In this document: in pieces, positions 10,843 to 21,800 of the stretch | Position numbering within the stretch: position 1 is the first letter of the stretch | Layout of the letters: each line of letters begins with the position of its first letter | Origin: Parapristionchus giblindavisi | Lineage: Eukaryota; Nematoda; Chromadorea; Rhabditida; Diplogasteridae | DNA length: 64,000 nucleotides | Reading direction: 5' to 3' | Assembly: GCA_943737045.1 (NCBI GenBank) | Contig: CALSFV010000027.1 | Location: forward strand, 310,001 to 374,000 | Notes under the pieces: generated by a model | Databases searched by the model: none | What the model was told of the DNA's origin: nothing | Seen by the model: only the letters and a program-made list of their open reading frames with translations | Position numbers and translations under genes: made by a program

Positions 10843-12320
10843 TAATAGATTACTTACTATACCTTGGCATAGTGGTAAAAGTGTGGACTAGATAACGTAA
10901 CGTTAAAATTCGCGTCTTTACCTGTACTAAGCATGATTCATTCTTGATTCTAGCAATCAATAAATTGAATTAGTATAAAATAATAAATGTAACTTTTGTC
11001 ATCTTTCTCCCCTTACAGTTTACTCGCGAGATTATTAGCAGAATAAAACCTACTCCAATATATAAGAAAGATTACTGCCATAGCCATAGCCAACTGCAAT
11101 GAGCGAATTTTAAAATTTCAACTATTTCATTCCGACTAACCGCTAATAAAATTGAAATTAGAGTCAAAATTCCTGCTTCAGCATGTCTTCGTTCGTAAGC
11201 TGCTGGTTTTGAACTCGCAACTAATCTAAACGAATTTTTGGTGAAGGTGTAAAACGATTTGTATACACTCACGGCAAATTCTCTTACAAGGGAATGCCCT
11301 GAGGCCACACTCACCGATCACGTCAAACTTTTTACTGGAGGTACAGCTCATATAGGGATGAGGTTTGGCGATATCAGCAAATGCAAAGCTCTTCTTTGAA
11401 ACTTTAAATTAATTTTTAAAAATCGGCATTAAAATTTACAGCGTGCAAAACTTTATCAGGCATAACACATAACATCATAATCAAAGTGAAATGGACAATG
11501 CATTCGCATATCTGATTGCTAAAATTCGGATTTGAATGTTTTTACGTTGTTTTTTGTCGATTTTTAAATATTTTTAAAATTTCAAAGAAGAGCTTTACAA
11601 TTTCTGATACTGCCAAACCTGATCTCTATATGAAGTGTACCTCCAGTAAAAAAATGGACCTGATCGGTGAGTGTGGCCTCGGGGCATTCCCTTGTTAGAG
11701 ATAGGTTGTCTAACTGGACTACCAGAGAGAAAACGCTAGCTTAGTCCAAACTCTCTCAAAATGAGACGCTAATTACCTTTCAATAACAAGAAAGAACGAA
11801 AACACGGTAGTCATAAAGGAAAAGAGCTGATGGCACTCTTGGAAAGGATGCTCCAATTCTGTATGATAACTCATTTTACACAAAAAAAACAACTGAGATT
11901 TAAATTAATAATATAAATAGACGTACAAGTATAGATTTGCATGCACTTTAAATATAGAATTTAACAAATAGAATTTAATACGATAGTATAAGAGTAATCT
12001 CAAAAATAATCCAAAATGTATTTTACCATCGGAGTTCGGTATTGCGTTGCCTATGGTTATATTGTGAATGACAGTGATAATTGGCTGAGAAGCATTCCGA
12101 TTTGGCACAATCCAGAGAGTATCAATAACAGTCTGCAATTCGTTGCTTTAAAGGCACACTCCAAGCTAATTTGAAAGCCTTAACTCATCAAAAATATGAA
12201 ATCAGTGCGGTCATACGGGTTAAGTGTGAGTTGGTGGTGTGATAATCGAAAGTAAGACAAGAGAGTAAATATTTGGTTCGAAGTGTTGCTTTTTACATCC
12301 GTTCTCTCGGTATTTACAAC

Positions 12321-12468
12321 AGTGGCAGTATGCAAGAACAACGGGAAAACCGTTTTCCGGGAAAATGTGACGTCATTAGCGTAGGCGGAGGATTTTTGAA
12401 AAAAGCCTCCGCCTACGCTAATGACGTCACATTTTCCGGAAAACTGTTCGTGCATACGGCCACAGATT
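12321..12468. repeat. X2 hairpin with TGACGTCA cores, intron 1 of R2
   Basis: The two arms, TTTTCCGGGAAAATGTGACG and CGTCACATTTTCCGGAAAAC, continue as TCATTAGCGTAGGCGGAGG and its complement. The loop is only a few bases. Each arm contains TGACGTCA, the consensus cyclic-AMP response core. A cousin lies at 43750-43892. Confidence 0.7.
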
Positions 12469-12950
12469 GTCATTTTATTATGTACATGTTATACGGTACA
12501 TGTTATACGTTAATAATAATATATTTATCTTCTCTAATCGGCATAGGTGGGCACGCTGGGGAAAGGCTGTGCGCAAACCGGGGAATTGTAAGGCAAGGCT
12601 ATGCGCATGGCCATTTTTTAGCAAATTTGCCTGGAAATTTCCCAATTTTTGGACAATGTAATCGTACCTGCAATTTCCATGCATTGCTCCAGTTCTGATG
12701 AGCACAAATAAGCATGGAATCAGTCCAATCAATGATATGCATGCAATCGATATTTGAATATATACGAATTTGCTATACATTAAGCGGAATTATTAAAGAT
12801 ACGGCTATAATTCTATCATTATTATTATTGTTACAGGTAAGAATTGTAAAAAAATGGTAGACAAACACAAGAAAACAATCTCAAATAATATCTGAACAGA
12901 TACAAAGTTCATTAATTATGAGTTTCTTCAAGAGCGCATACCCTGGTATT

Positions 12951-13125
12951 TCGAAACTTAAAGTCTACTTAAAATACGTCACTGACTTTAAGTTGACTTT
13001 AAGTAAACTTCAAGTGAATGACGTCACTTTCTCACTTTAAGTATACTTGTGTCTCACTTGAAGTAGACTTACAAGTCTACTTAAAATGAAAGTGTAAGTA
13101 GACTTTAAGTTTTGAAATACCAGAG
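12951..13125. repeat. X1 hairpin with TA target duplication
   Basis: CCCTGGTATTTCGAAACTTA at the left, inverted at the right as AAGTTTTGAAATACCAGAG. TA flanks both ends (12949-12950, 13126-13127). The interior repeats the motif AAGTAGACTTTAAG in both directions, with one ATGACGTCAC. Confidence 0.65.
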
Positions 13126-13933
13126 TAGCTTTCCAGTCACTCCTCTTTGCTTGCCTCAGAAACCAGGGACCGACACTCCTGATGAAGAGGTCCTTCCATC
13201 TTTATTTACTAGTTATTGTTAGGTAAAAGGGGTACAGCTACAGTATTAATAGATCATCGCGAAATGTTTTCGGTGATGATAACGTGATTGATGAGCCGCT
13301 TAAAATTAATGAACATATCAGCTTTATAGGTGCATAACAAAGAATAGCCTAAAATATAATACTTACAATTAAAGTGAGCTCTCTCAATGGTCTCTTCAAC
13401 GCATCTTACGTGAATGGTCTTTTGTTTTCTCGATGTTTATCTAGATCTAGAGCTTTACCACAAGAACAAGGGCGTCATCATAATTGGCGAGATCGAAGCT
13501 CCGAAATGCGATGCCCCGAGGATATAGATACGTCTGATATGATGAATTGTACACTTTTATTTCTATATTTATCAAATGCTAAATTAGGCGAAAACGGGTA
13601 ACAATCGATGAAGTTAATATATACAGGAAAATACATTAAGTGATTTCAGATTAATGAAGAAAATTGGATAAAAAGGTCCATCAAATTGTCCTTATCACGC
13701 GTGTTGTGTAGGGTTCGAATAAACTGATATAACCGATATGTCCCATGCTCCGATGCATTGAAATGATGGAATAATAATTAAGCAATAATAATAATGAGTT
13801 ATTGCTATTGTTGTTGAGTTATTGTTAATAATTATTGCTATCTTCAGAGTTGTTTGATTATTTGATCTTGTTCATTATTGGTTTTACATGCTATTTTTTC
13901 CATGAATAAAAGTCTTCAAAATGTTTCATCGAA

Positions 13934-14046
13934 CACCTCGAGCTAATTTGAAACTCTCCGCCCTGACACCGCTCTCTAGCTTTCCTTGTCCACGAGAGAG
14001 TGTTGCCAGAGCGGAGCGCACAATTAATATGGGCTGTGAGTTTAAA
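13934..14046. repeat. T-d hairpin element
   Basis: Left arm CACCTCGAGCTAATTTGAAA then CTCTCCGCCCTGACACCG. Loop around CTTTCCTTGTCC. Right arm CGAGAGAGTGTTGCCAGAGC. The far ends have decayed. Confidence 0.65.
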
Positions 14047-15331
14047 ACGAACTTTCAATTCCACGACTTATTCAACATAGTGAAGTAAGTATCGGTACGG
14101 TGTTCTATTGAAATAGTATGGTGAGCCTCTGGCAAGACATTGTTTACGCTGTAACCCAAATTGATTCGGATTAATTTTTAAAGTTTACCTTTCCGGGCAG
14201 CTAAATACCATTCGAAAGTTTTTCATAAGCACTTTGTGCCGGAACATTAACAATAATTTCATTGCGATTCAATTCAGTGCGTGAATCTGAAAAAGAGTCT
14301 TGCAAAAGAACGTAAAAACGATGAAAATTTACTGTGAAGTAGAAAAAAGCAGCGATGGTAAAGTGAAATTTTCCGAGTTTCCAAAGTAGAATGGGCGTCA
14401 AGGAACAGCCTTTGATAAACGATGATAGCGTAACAACGGGGAGAATTGCTTGGGAAAATTCATAGACCTCGGCTAGCTTAAATTAAAAAAAACATTAATT
14501 AAACTAATTTAAATTTTAAATTTAAAATTTAAAATGCATGGCCAATTTTTGCAGGACTTTACATAAGTTTCGAACCACCGGAAAAAAGAAAGAAAAAGAA
14601 AGAAGAATCACGGAACCATAGAATTTCTTTTCAGTTCAATCATACGAATGGTGCGGTTTCTACAGTGATATTCCCTTGCTCCAATTATTATAGTTACCTG
14701 ATACTTAGCATTTAGTCGATCTGTGTTGTACGGAAGACTTTTGAGCTTTTGCTTGCTATGAAACATCAGAAAGACGGACATCTGAATAATTCAATTATAT
14801 TATGAAGTTGTTAAAGGGCGAGTGACCCTGCTCTATGTTACATTATTTATATTCGAAAAAAATCTTAAAGCACATAAATAAAATCATATTCATCGCTTTG
14901 TAGTTGCTAGATAATACATATTTGTATTTTTGCCATATCCCAGGAAAAATTATACTTACGATAATAATTCTGGCCTCCATCGTCATCGAGATTATGACTG
15001 TTTCGATATAGCGGTCGGCTTAAATTCGTTAGATGCATTTAAAAAATTAAAATGTTATCGCTGTGTTACATTTTCGTTTCGTGCAAACGCCGTAACACCC
15101 GCCGTAACGACGGAGACGTTACGAAGACGTTATGACGGAGAAAGGAAAATGTAACGCCGCAAAATGTTAGCATTGATCTATTTTTGGCCTTGTCTTCCGG
15201 TATTCCTGTGACAGCAAATGGATGAACTTACCCCAGTAAATAAGATATATCACGACCGTTGCTGGACCACTCTGTAATCACCGAGTTCAGAAGTCAAGCA
15301 ATCAATGACCCACCCTAACCTGGTTTTAGTC

Positions 15332-15418
15332 TCTGACAAAACTCTCTCGCAGACCAAGGATGCGAGAGCTTGCTGCCAGAGCGGGGAGTTTCAAATAAGC
15401 TTGGGGTGTCACTTTAAA
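15332..15418. repeat. Partial T-d element, intron 4 of R3
   Basis: Contains ACTCTCTCGCAGACC, then GAGCGGGGAGTTTCAAATAA and GCTTGGGGTGTCACTTTAAA. The right arm and end are kept and most of the left arm is lost. Confidence 0.5.
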
Positions 15419-15535
15419 CTATTTTCAGACAAACCGCGATCAGAATCGACGCTACCGCGATCACTCCTTGCTTGGCCTCCCTTCGCTCATATGGAGCCGG
15501 GTTCGCACTCGCGATCATTCTAAATCGAGTAGCTT

Positions 15536-15648
15536 TTAGAGACCTCTCTCAATGGTCTTTTCGACTCGCAAAGCTTTCTCGTTGTTAGAGAACAGAGAAA
15601 TAGTGTACACAATATAGTGATCATTGAGAGAGAGAGAGAGACTTTTAA
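15536..15648. repeat. T-b element sharing a TTAA with a T-d element
   Basis: GAGACCTCTCTCAATGGTC at the left; the right end has run into a GA microsatellite and finishes ACTTTTAA. That TTAA (15645-15648) starts the T-d hairpin that follows. It lies in intron 3 of R3. Confidence 0.6.
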
Positions 15649-15755
15649 AGAATGTCCCGAGCTAATTTCACTCCCTCTCCTGTAACACTCTCTCGCTTTC
15701 TCTGTAGAGAGTGTGGTCAGATCGGAGAGTTTCAACTTAGCTCGGGGTGCACTCT
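15645..15755. repeat. T-d hairpin, intron 3 of R3
   Basis: TTAAAGAATGTCCCGAGC, left arm, CTTTCTCTGTAGAGAG loop, then GATCGGAGAGTTTCAACTTA and GCTCGGGGTGCACTCTGA. Confidence 0.65.
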
Positions 15756-16709
15756 GAATCCATGGGCAATTGGTTAGCATTACCTTTCTAGGACAAGTAA
15801 GAAGGAAAAAGCTGAAGTTAAAAGATAGAAAAACTGATGAATCTCCTGGAACGGATGTTGCAGAGCTGCAATTATTTAGATTTTTTATTATTATTAGAAA
15901 TATTGATAATGCGGTGTTACATTTGCCTCATTTTTGTTACGTACTTATAACATTTAGCTTAAATTTGTGCCAAAATCCCTATCGTAGTTTACACTCTGAA
16001 AAGTTTACGAGTATGTCTCAGTCGGCCTGAATGAGGCATGCACGGCAAATGTAACAACGGATAAGCCGTGGATTTAAGAGTATATGTCAATATAAGTAAT
16101 ATGTAATTGAGGCCCATGTAAATGGTTAAGTTATCCCATTACTCAAGGAAAAACGAAGTGAGGAAGATCACTTCAAGTACATTGACAATAATATAGATTT
16201 CCAGCAAAGATATATAAATATAAATGCAATTTTTAATAATTTAATTTTTAAATTTCAATATAAAAGAGATAATACCGTCGGATTCTGGTTGTGCGTTGCC
16301 TATAGCAATATCATGAAAGAATAGAGCCGATTGATCAAGAAGCATTCCCATTTGGCACAAACCAGAGAGAATCAACAGCATTCTGCAATATATTTTAAAT
16401 TGTTATATTTTATTTTATGACGACACAGCTGACCTAACACCCTAATCAGTAAAGTAAAATGAAAAATATATTAAAAAAAAGATTTATAAAAATCATTATC
16501 AAACTAACTATAAAGCAATATTAATATGTTAAATACCGGCAATTTCCATGCATTGCACCAGTTCTGATGAGCACAAATAAGCATGGAATCAGTCCAATCA
16601 ATGATATGCACGCAATCGATATTTGAATATATACGAATTTGCTATACATTAAGCGGAAATATGAAAGATTGAAAGACTAAAATAGTGTTATAATTGTTAT
16701 TATTATTAT

Positions 16710-17109
16710 CACGGATCTCCTGTAAAAGTGTATGAAAATAAGAACCTTTTAGCACAGAAAAAAAGTAATTTTCCTCCTTTTTATTGTTAATCTTTTTGTG
16801 TGCTAAAAAAACAGTTTTCTTGCAATAACACATGAAAAACAACATTTCCGTCCATTTGAGTTATTTGTAGACGAGGTCATTAGCAACAGATCGAAAAATT
16901 TTTTTTACACGATTGCTCAAAAACGAAGCAAGTTACATTCAATTTAAGTGGACAGTAAAAAAATTGCATAGATATGCAAATTTCAAAAACCGAAATTTAA
17001 AAATGTGGTTTTCGCTCTCAGTTAGGCCAGTCTAACAACTATCAATAAAAAAGGAGGAAAATTTTTTTTTCTGTGCAATCGCTTCATACACTTTTACAGG
17101 AGATCCGTG
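16710..17109. repeat. X4 fold-back element (about 400 bp)
   Basis: The ends are CACGGATCTCCTGTAAAAGT and, inverted, ACTTTTACAGGAGATCCGTG. Inner arms repeat TTTTCCTCCTTTTTATTG and its complement. Loose ends of the same family appear near 34065-34095, 56294-56330 and 63950-63985. Confidence 0.65.
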
Positions 17110-17300
17110 TTACAGATAATTGGTGAAACAAGTGGACAGAAACCAAGAAACAATCTCACACGAAAGCGGAACGAGCTTGGAATGATGACGAAATGCACTT
17201 TCCTAATCATTCTGCTATGGCAACTATGTCAAAGCAAAGTGCTTAATCATAGACTATAGTTTCCGTGACGCAATAACCCTGAAATGTCTGTGGAATTCCA

Positions 17301-17380
17301 TTAAAGGCATGCCGGAGCCAAAGAAAGCGAAAGAGCATTGCCAGAGGCGAGAGTTTCAAATTAGCTTGCGGGTATTTCCA
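17301..17380. repeat. Shortened T-d element in block 2
   Basis: TTAAAGGCATGCCGGAGC joins directly to AAAGAAAGCGAAAGAGC, so most of the left arm is gone. The right arm GAGAGTTTCAAATTAGCTTG is kept. The copy at 27750-27815 has the same deletion, so block 2 was duplicated after it. Confidence 0.6.
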
Positions 17381-17779
17381 AACATTGCTGGTTATTTTGA
17401 AAAATTTTGCGTATGGGAAAAATAGAGCGGATAGCATGGAGACATTGACGTGCTGGATGAGGAAATAAGATTTGTCTTCTTATATCTTAGTTTAATCTTT
17501 ACGTGACATCTGCTGTGTAACAATAAAGTTCATGAATTCCCATGAAAACAACAAAACAAGCCTAGAAGACGCTGGAAAGATGACCTGGATCGAGCAATTG
17601 GCAACTGGTGGAATACACCCTATGATGCTTTCCGTCCCATCCTCATCTAGGAATTATTGCTTGAAATGATACATTGAATTGAATTAAATTGATGAAAACA
17701 AGTTGCTCTCCTCTCAAGAATATCCCCTCGCTGAGTCACACAAATCCACCTCCTGTCAAACAACCAAAAATGGCAAACG

Positions 17780-17894
17780 GCATCCGAGCCAATTTGAAAT
17801 TCTCCGCTCTGGCCATGATCGTAGACAAAGAAGGCTAGAGAGAGAGAGAGAGTGTGGCTAGAGTGGAGTGTGAAATCAGCTCTGGTGTACCTCT
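17780..17894. repeat. T-d hairpin in block 2
   Basis: GCATCCGAGCCAATTTGAAA, TTCTCCGCTCTGGCCATG, a GA-rich loop, then a degraded right arm ending GCTCTGGTGTACCTCT. Its duplicate is at 28061-28152. Confidence 0.6.
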
Positions 17895-17994
17895 TATGGT
17901 GTCTCACTAGTAAGTAAGGTTAGTAACGTTTGCAGGAAAGTTGACAAAAGCATACTCTTCATCATGGCTTCTTTTTCGCGAGTTTGAGACATAT

Positions 17995-18560
17995 CAAACT
18001 CCAATCCACGTATTTTGTGTCATCGAGTAAATATATATTATAAAAATCCAATTCAATTCAAATATACATTTCGAAAATATTGCTACACTCAATAAGAAAT
18101 AAATATATTTCAAGCGTTTATGTAGACCTTAATTCGAAATTGAATCTGTAGGACTGTAAATTGAAAAGCTCTATTCTCTTGCTATCCTTATTATTATAAT
18201 ATTACAAGTGGATATATTTTAAAGAAATAAACTAATTGTTCAGGTCATTTTGGCACATGGCTAACAAGCATCCCTAACGTATCATTTACTGTTGGACATA
18301 AGACATTTCCTCTGGTGTTTTTGGAGTCAGATTTAGATCTATTCATACTCTGCAGATTCCATACGTGACATATGCGGGACTATATATAGAGGCTATCACG
18401 CTCTACCGAGACCACGATGGGCCAAGTGACCCTGTGTGGTCAGCAGTAGACAGTGCCCGATTTTTAGAAATATTGTGGTGTAGAATACTGTATAATGAGT
18501 CTTCTCCTCGTAGCTACGCGCCTTGCTCCATTTCTGATCTCACCAGTAGGGTGAGCAGTG
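17995..18560 (+). pseudogene. LINE-like reverse-transcriptase relic
   Basis: Translation fragments on the plus strand include VYVDLN near 18118, where reverse transcriptases have V(Y/F)xDxxKAFD. VSFTVGHKTFPLV follows near 18280, then LESDLDLF. The latter corresponds to the segment before DLGV in non-LTR retrotransposon proteins. Stops and shifts are many. Related relics are at 42330-42720 and 47790-48200, always in plus orientation. Confidence 0.35.
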
Positions 18561-18858
18561 GCCAGTAGCGGGGGAGTAATTGAAAAAAAAACGACAACAT
18601 TTTCTTTGTGGATTAATTACAATGTTAGAATGTGGTTGATGTATATTCAAATAGCTTCAGACTAGAAAAAAATGATTTGCGCTCCATCCGACCGGAGATT
18701 TCATTAAATCCCTTATTATGTTCTGTGAACTAACGTGATTCGTAATGCAATAATACTTTTACTTTCGATTCTTTTTATTTTATCACTCACACTACGCCGG
18801 TACATTATAAGAACCGATTCACATTTATTATTATTAAATTCGGACAATTATATAAATC

Positions 18859-21800
18859 CTATTTCCATGACTTGTTCAACATAGAGAAGTATGTCTCTGT
18901 ATGGAGCTGTCGAGATTCGTCTTGGTAGATCTTCGGTGAAGCATTACTAACACTATAAACAATGTCTGATTTTATCTGGATCAATATTTAAAAAAAAACC
19001 TTGTTGAACAGCAAAATATCATCCGAAAGTTTTTCACGAGTGCTTTGTGTCTAAGCATTAGCAATAACTTCATCATGAGACAATTTGAACCGTGAATCTA
19101 AATACGAAATAATACAAAAATGAAAAAAATCTGCAAGATAAATCAATGTTTAGAATTAATAAAAATGTTATCAATTAAAGTAAATGCTATGAATTTTAAA
19201 AAAATGAATGCAATTGATGTCTGGGAAAAAGAAAATAATTACTGTGAAGTATAGAAAAGCAATCGTTGGATATCCCAACACATCGAACTTCCAAAGTAAA
19301 ACGGGTGTTAGTGAGCAGGCTTTCAGAAACGATGATAGGGCCAAAACAGGAAGAATGGCTCGAGAAAACTCATAAACCTCTCCTAGCTTCAAAAGCAATA
19401 ATTTTTTAAACACATTTTTTTTCAGAGATTTCACCTGATATTTTGCGTTTAGTCTATCAGTATTGTAAGGAAGAACTACGAGCTGTTTCTCACTGTAAAA
19501 TAGGAGGAAGATGGACAGCTGAAAGATTCTTTAGAAAAAATCCAAATAACATTCCTGTAATTATAATTTGCACTGACAGTATAACACTATTACGAATTAT
19601 CAAATCTACTGAAAATTGAAATAAAAATAATTCAATGATAGAATCAATTTCAATCAATAATGTTTTTAATCAATAATATCAATTACATGAATTATCAATA
19701 AATTATGTTGCGTAATTACCAAAACCTATTCGAATTTTTAATATGAAATAGTGACTAACTAAGATAATCGTTGCTTCGATTGACATGGCGAAAACAATGA
19801 CTTCTATATAACGATTTTCTTAAAATATTTTGTGAAATTATGCGTATTTTGTATATTCTGATTACGCATATGAAACAAAGCATAATTTATAAATAACCCA
19901 ATGATAATGCATTACTGTTCTGATTCGTTACATACACTTTTTCCGTGCGTTTGTACATAATAAAGATTCGAATAAAACCTACTCCAATAAACAAGGAAAA
20001 TAACTGCGATAGCCATTGCCAACTGCAATGGACGAATTTAAAAATTTAAACTATTTTATTGCGAAAAACCGCTAATAAAGTTGACATAAGTGTGAGAATT
20101 CCTGCTTCAGCATGCCTTCGTTCGTAAGCTGCAGGTATTGAACTCGCAACTAATCTAAATAAGACAATTTTTGGTGTTACACTCAAATTCTATTAGAGAT
20201 TTGCCTAACTGAACTACCATAGAGAAGAGTAGCTTACGCCAAGCTCTGTACTACCCGAAGTTGTAATTTTTTCTCGGTAAATTCACTGTGAAAGTTATAG
20301 TCTCGAAAGGAACCGTTTGAGAAAGGTTGTAGTAAAAATGGACCACTCGGAATGATTTGGCTGGGAAGAAACGACTCGGAATGCGAAGAATGGAATATTC
20401 ATTTCGGGATAATGTGTTTTGAGAAAGTGCGATTTGGGAAGTTTATTTTTCGGAATTTTTTCCCTAAAAGTTCTCTTTACGAAGTGATTCTTGGTAATCA
20501 TTATTTCTTGGATAATTACTTAATATAATCGCTGAGAGTACCGCTTATGTTCCTTTGATTTTTTTATCTTCGTTGTCTATATATGTATTCAAATTTGTCA
20601 TTTGCCTAGCATTGCCTACAAAATTGCCTCACTTGCCTACAAAATATACAAAAAGAACACTTCCAGAAAAAAAACTTCCCAAATCGCACTTTATTAAAAA
20701 TAACGTTTTACATAATTGTTCTTCTGACATCATTGTTCTCAATTATTTATTAGGTGACGACATAAGTAACGCTCGTTTTTTAGTCTCAACTTCAGTCGCA
20801 TCGTTCTTGTTCTGTTATTATTGCCAGCATCCATGCTGTTTATACTAGATAGGCTGTCCCTCGAATATCCTGCGGATGTTTTCGATTCAGATCCCGCGTG
20901 TCCTCCAGGCGAGAAAACCGCACGATTTCGCCCCCGACGGAATTCACATTCGCAACGTTATTTTATTCCTCTTCCTCTCCGGCTTGAAACGCCCTGACTT
21001 CCAACCTCGCCTAGCAGAGGTGTACCCCTCACATGTGCCTCACATAACACCTATGAGAAAGTGGGTCGTCAAATTCGAGAAACAGGACTTTTTCAACGAA
21101 AATGAAAACCAACCCGGTTGCCGTGTGGAAGTGGGTCTCGATCGATTGCTCTAAGAGGTAGAGGCTGATCCGTATCCCGATACCGGTGATATTGCAATGG
21201 CACTTGGGGTCAACCAGAGCACTGTGGTACATGGTCTTCACATTCTCGGAAATAAGTGAAAATAGGGAAGATGTCTACTCCACGTCCTAGCCGACTACGA
21301 CAAAGATCGCCGACTGGACATGGCAAAGACTTTTCTAACTCTACGTCGCCGGCTTGTTTGGCTGGTCAACGTTATAACCGGTGATAAAAAGTGGGTGCTC
21401 TACGATTACGAAGAGCCAAGGAGACTGTGGTTCGGTCAGCGCGAATAGCCAGAAGATGCCCCCAAACCCGATTTTCACCGCCAAAAAGTGATGTTGTATA
21501 TCTGGTATTCGGTACGGGGAGTAGAGTACTGGGAACTCCTCCCCGAGGGTACGACTATCACGGCACATGTCTACACTCTCCAGCTGCGGAAGCTAAGACT
21601 GCACCTCAAACAATCACGCGGTAAGGACACTCGGATCTAATTTCAACATGACAACGCTCGACCTTATGCCAAAAGAACGACCCATGCTGAGCTAACGGGA
21701 TATGAGTGAACTGAACTCCCCCACCCTATGTACTCAACCGACCTTGCCGACTATTGTTGTCACCTCTTCCCGGCGCTTCATCACTTCCTCAAAGCGCAAA

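Larger units (their letters stand above)
9138..12780 (-). pseudogene. R2: Sra-superfamily receptor with a frameshift in exon 2
   Basis: Exons on the minus strand: 12780-12668, 12132-12027, 11858-11777, 11225-11141, 11093-11054, 9915-9857, 9779-9696, 9643-9500, 9372-9275, 9231-9138. Nine exons match R1 in length. Exon 2 is 106 nt, not 107: GAATGACAGTG at about 12066-12076 stands where R1, R4 and R5 have two A's (GAATGAACA). The loss shifts the frame inside TM2, so the N-terminal half no longer joins IHNITIGNAIPNSD. Every other exon is open, with YIQISIACISLIGLIPC in exon 1, LVASSKPAAYERRHAEAG in exon 4, LGEVYEFSRAILPILALS in exon 8 and NCLIMKLLLMFRHKALKKK in exon 9. This is either a young pseudogene or a base-calling error. 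Intron 5 is crowded with insertions; intron 1 holds a CRE-type hairpin. Confidence 0.75.
12781..14054. other. R3-R2 spacer: block 1 (copy 3), X1 hairpin, T-b scrap and T-d hairpin
   Basis: 12781-13620 is the R2 5' flank and block 1 copy, with ATTTCTATATTTATCAAATG at 13558-13577. It is broken by the X1 hairpin (12951-13125) and a T-b left end (13369-13400). 13934-14046 is a T-d hairpin. I see no gene. Confidence 0.45.
14055..16649 (-). pseudogene. R3: Sra-superfamily receptor with a stop codon in exon 9
   Basis: Exons on the minus strand: 16649-16537, 16382-16276, 15865-15784, 15519-15435, 15271-15232, 15018-14960, 14781-14698, 14476-14333, 14286-14189, 14148-14055; lengths match the family pattern exactly. 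Exon 9 reads I-H-A-L-N-stop: TGA at 14269-14271 replaces the TGT (Cys) of the conserved NC(L/I) pair, which R6 keeps as IHALNCIAMKLLLMFRH. The protein would end in TM7. The frame is open again afterwards and ends TYFTMLNKSWN. Exon 4 MIASANPAPYERREAKQG, exon 7 RLNAKYQ and exon 8 LAEVYEFSQAILPVVTLSSF place it with R6. A recent null allele, stop readthrough or sequencing error are the options. Introns 3 and 4 hold T-b and T-d elements. Confidence 0.78.
16650..18858. other. R4-R3 spacer: X4 fold-back, T-d hairpins and block 2 (copy 1)
   Basis: 16650-17250 is the R3 5' flank, split by the X4 fold-back. About 17250-18560 is block 2, shared with 27700-28480 and 41440-42720 (CGTGACGCAATAACC, GGAGACATTGACGTGCTG, ATCTTTACGTGACATCTGC, GGGCCAAGTGA). 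It includes T-d copies at 17301-17380 and 17780-17894 and a LINE relic. No intact gene. Confidence 0.45.

Noticed and set aside
12273..12698. A 141-residue plus-strand open frame
   Set aside because: It runs through both arms of the X2 hairpin and antisense of R2 exon 1. The frame is open by chance.
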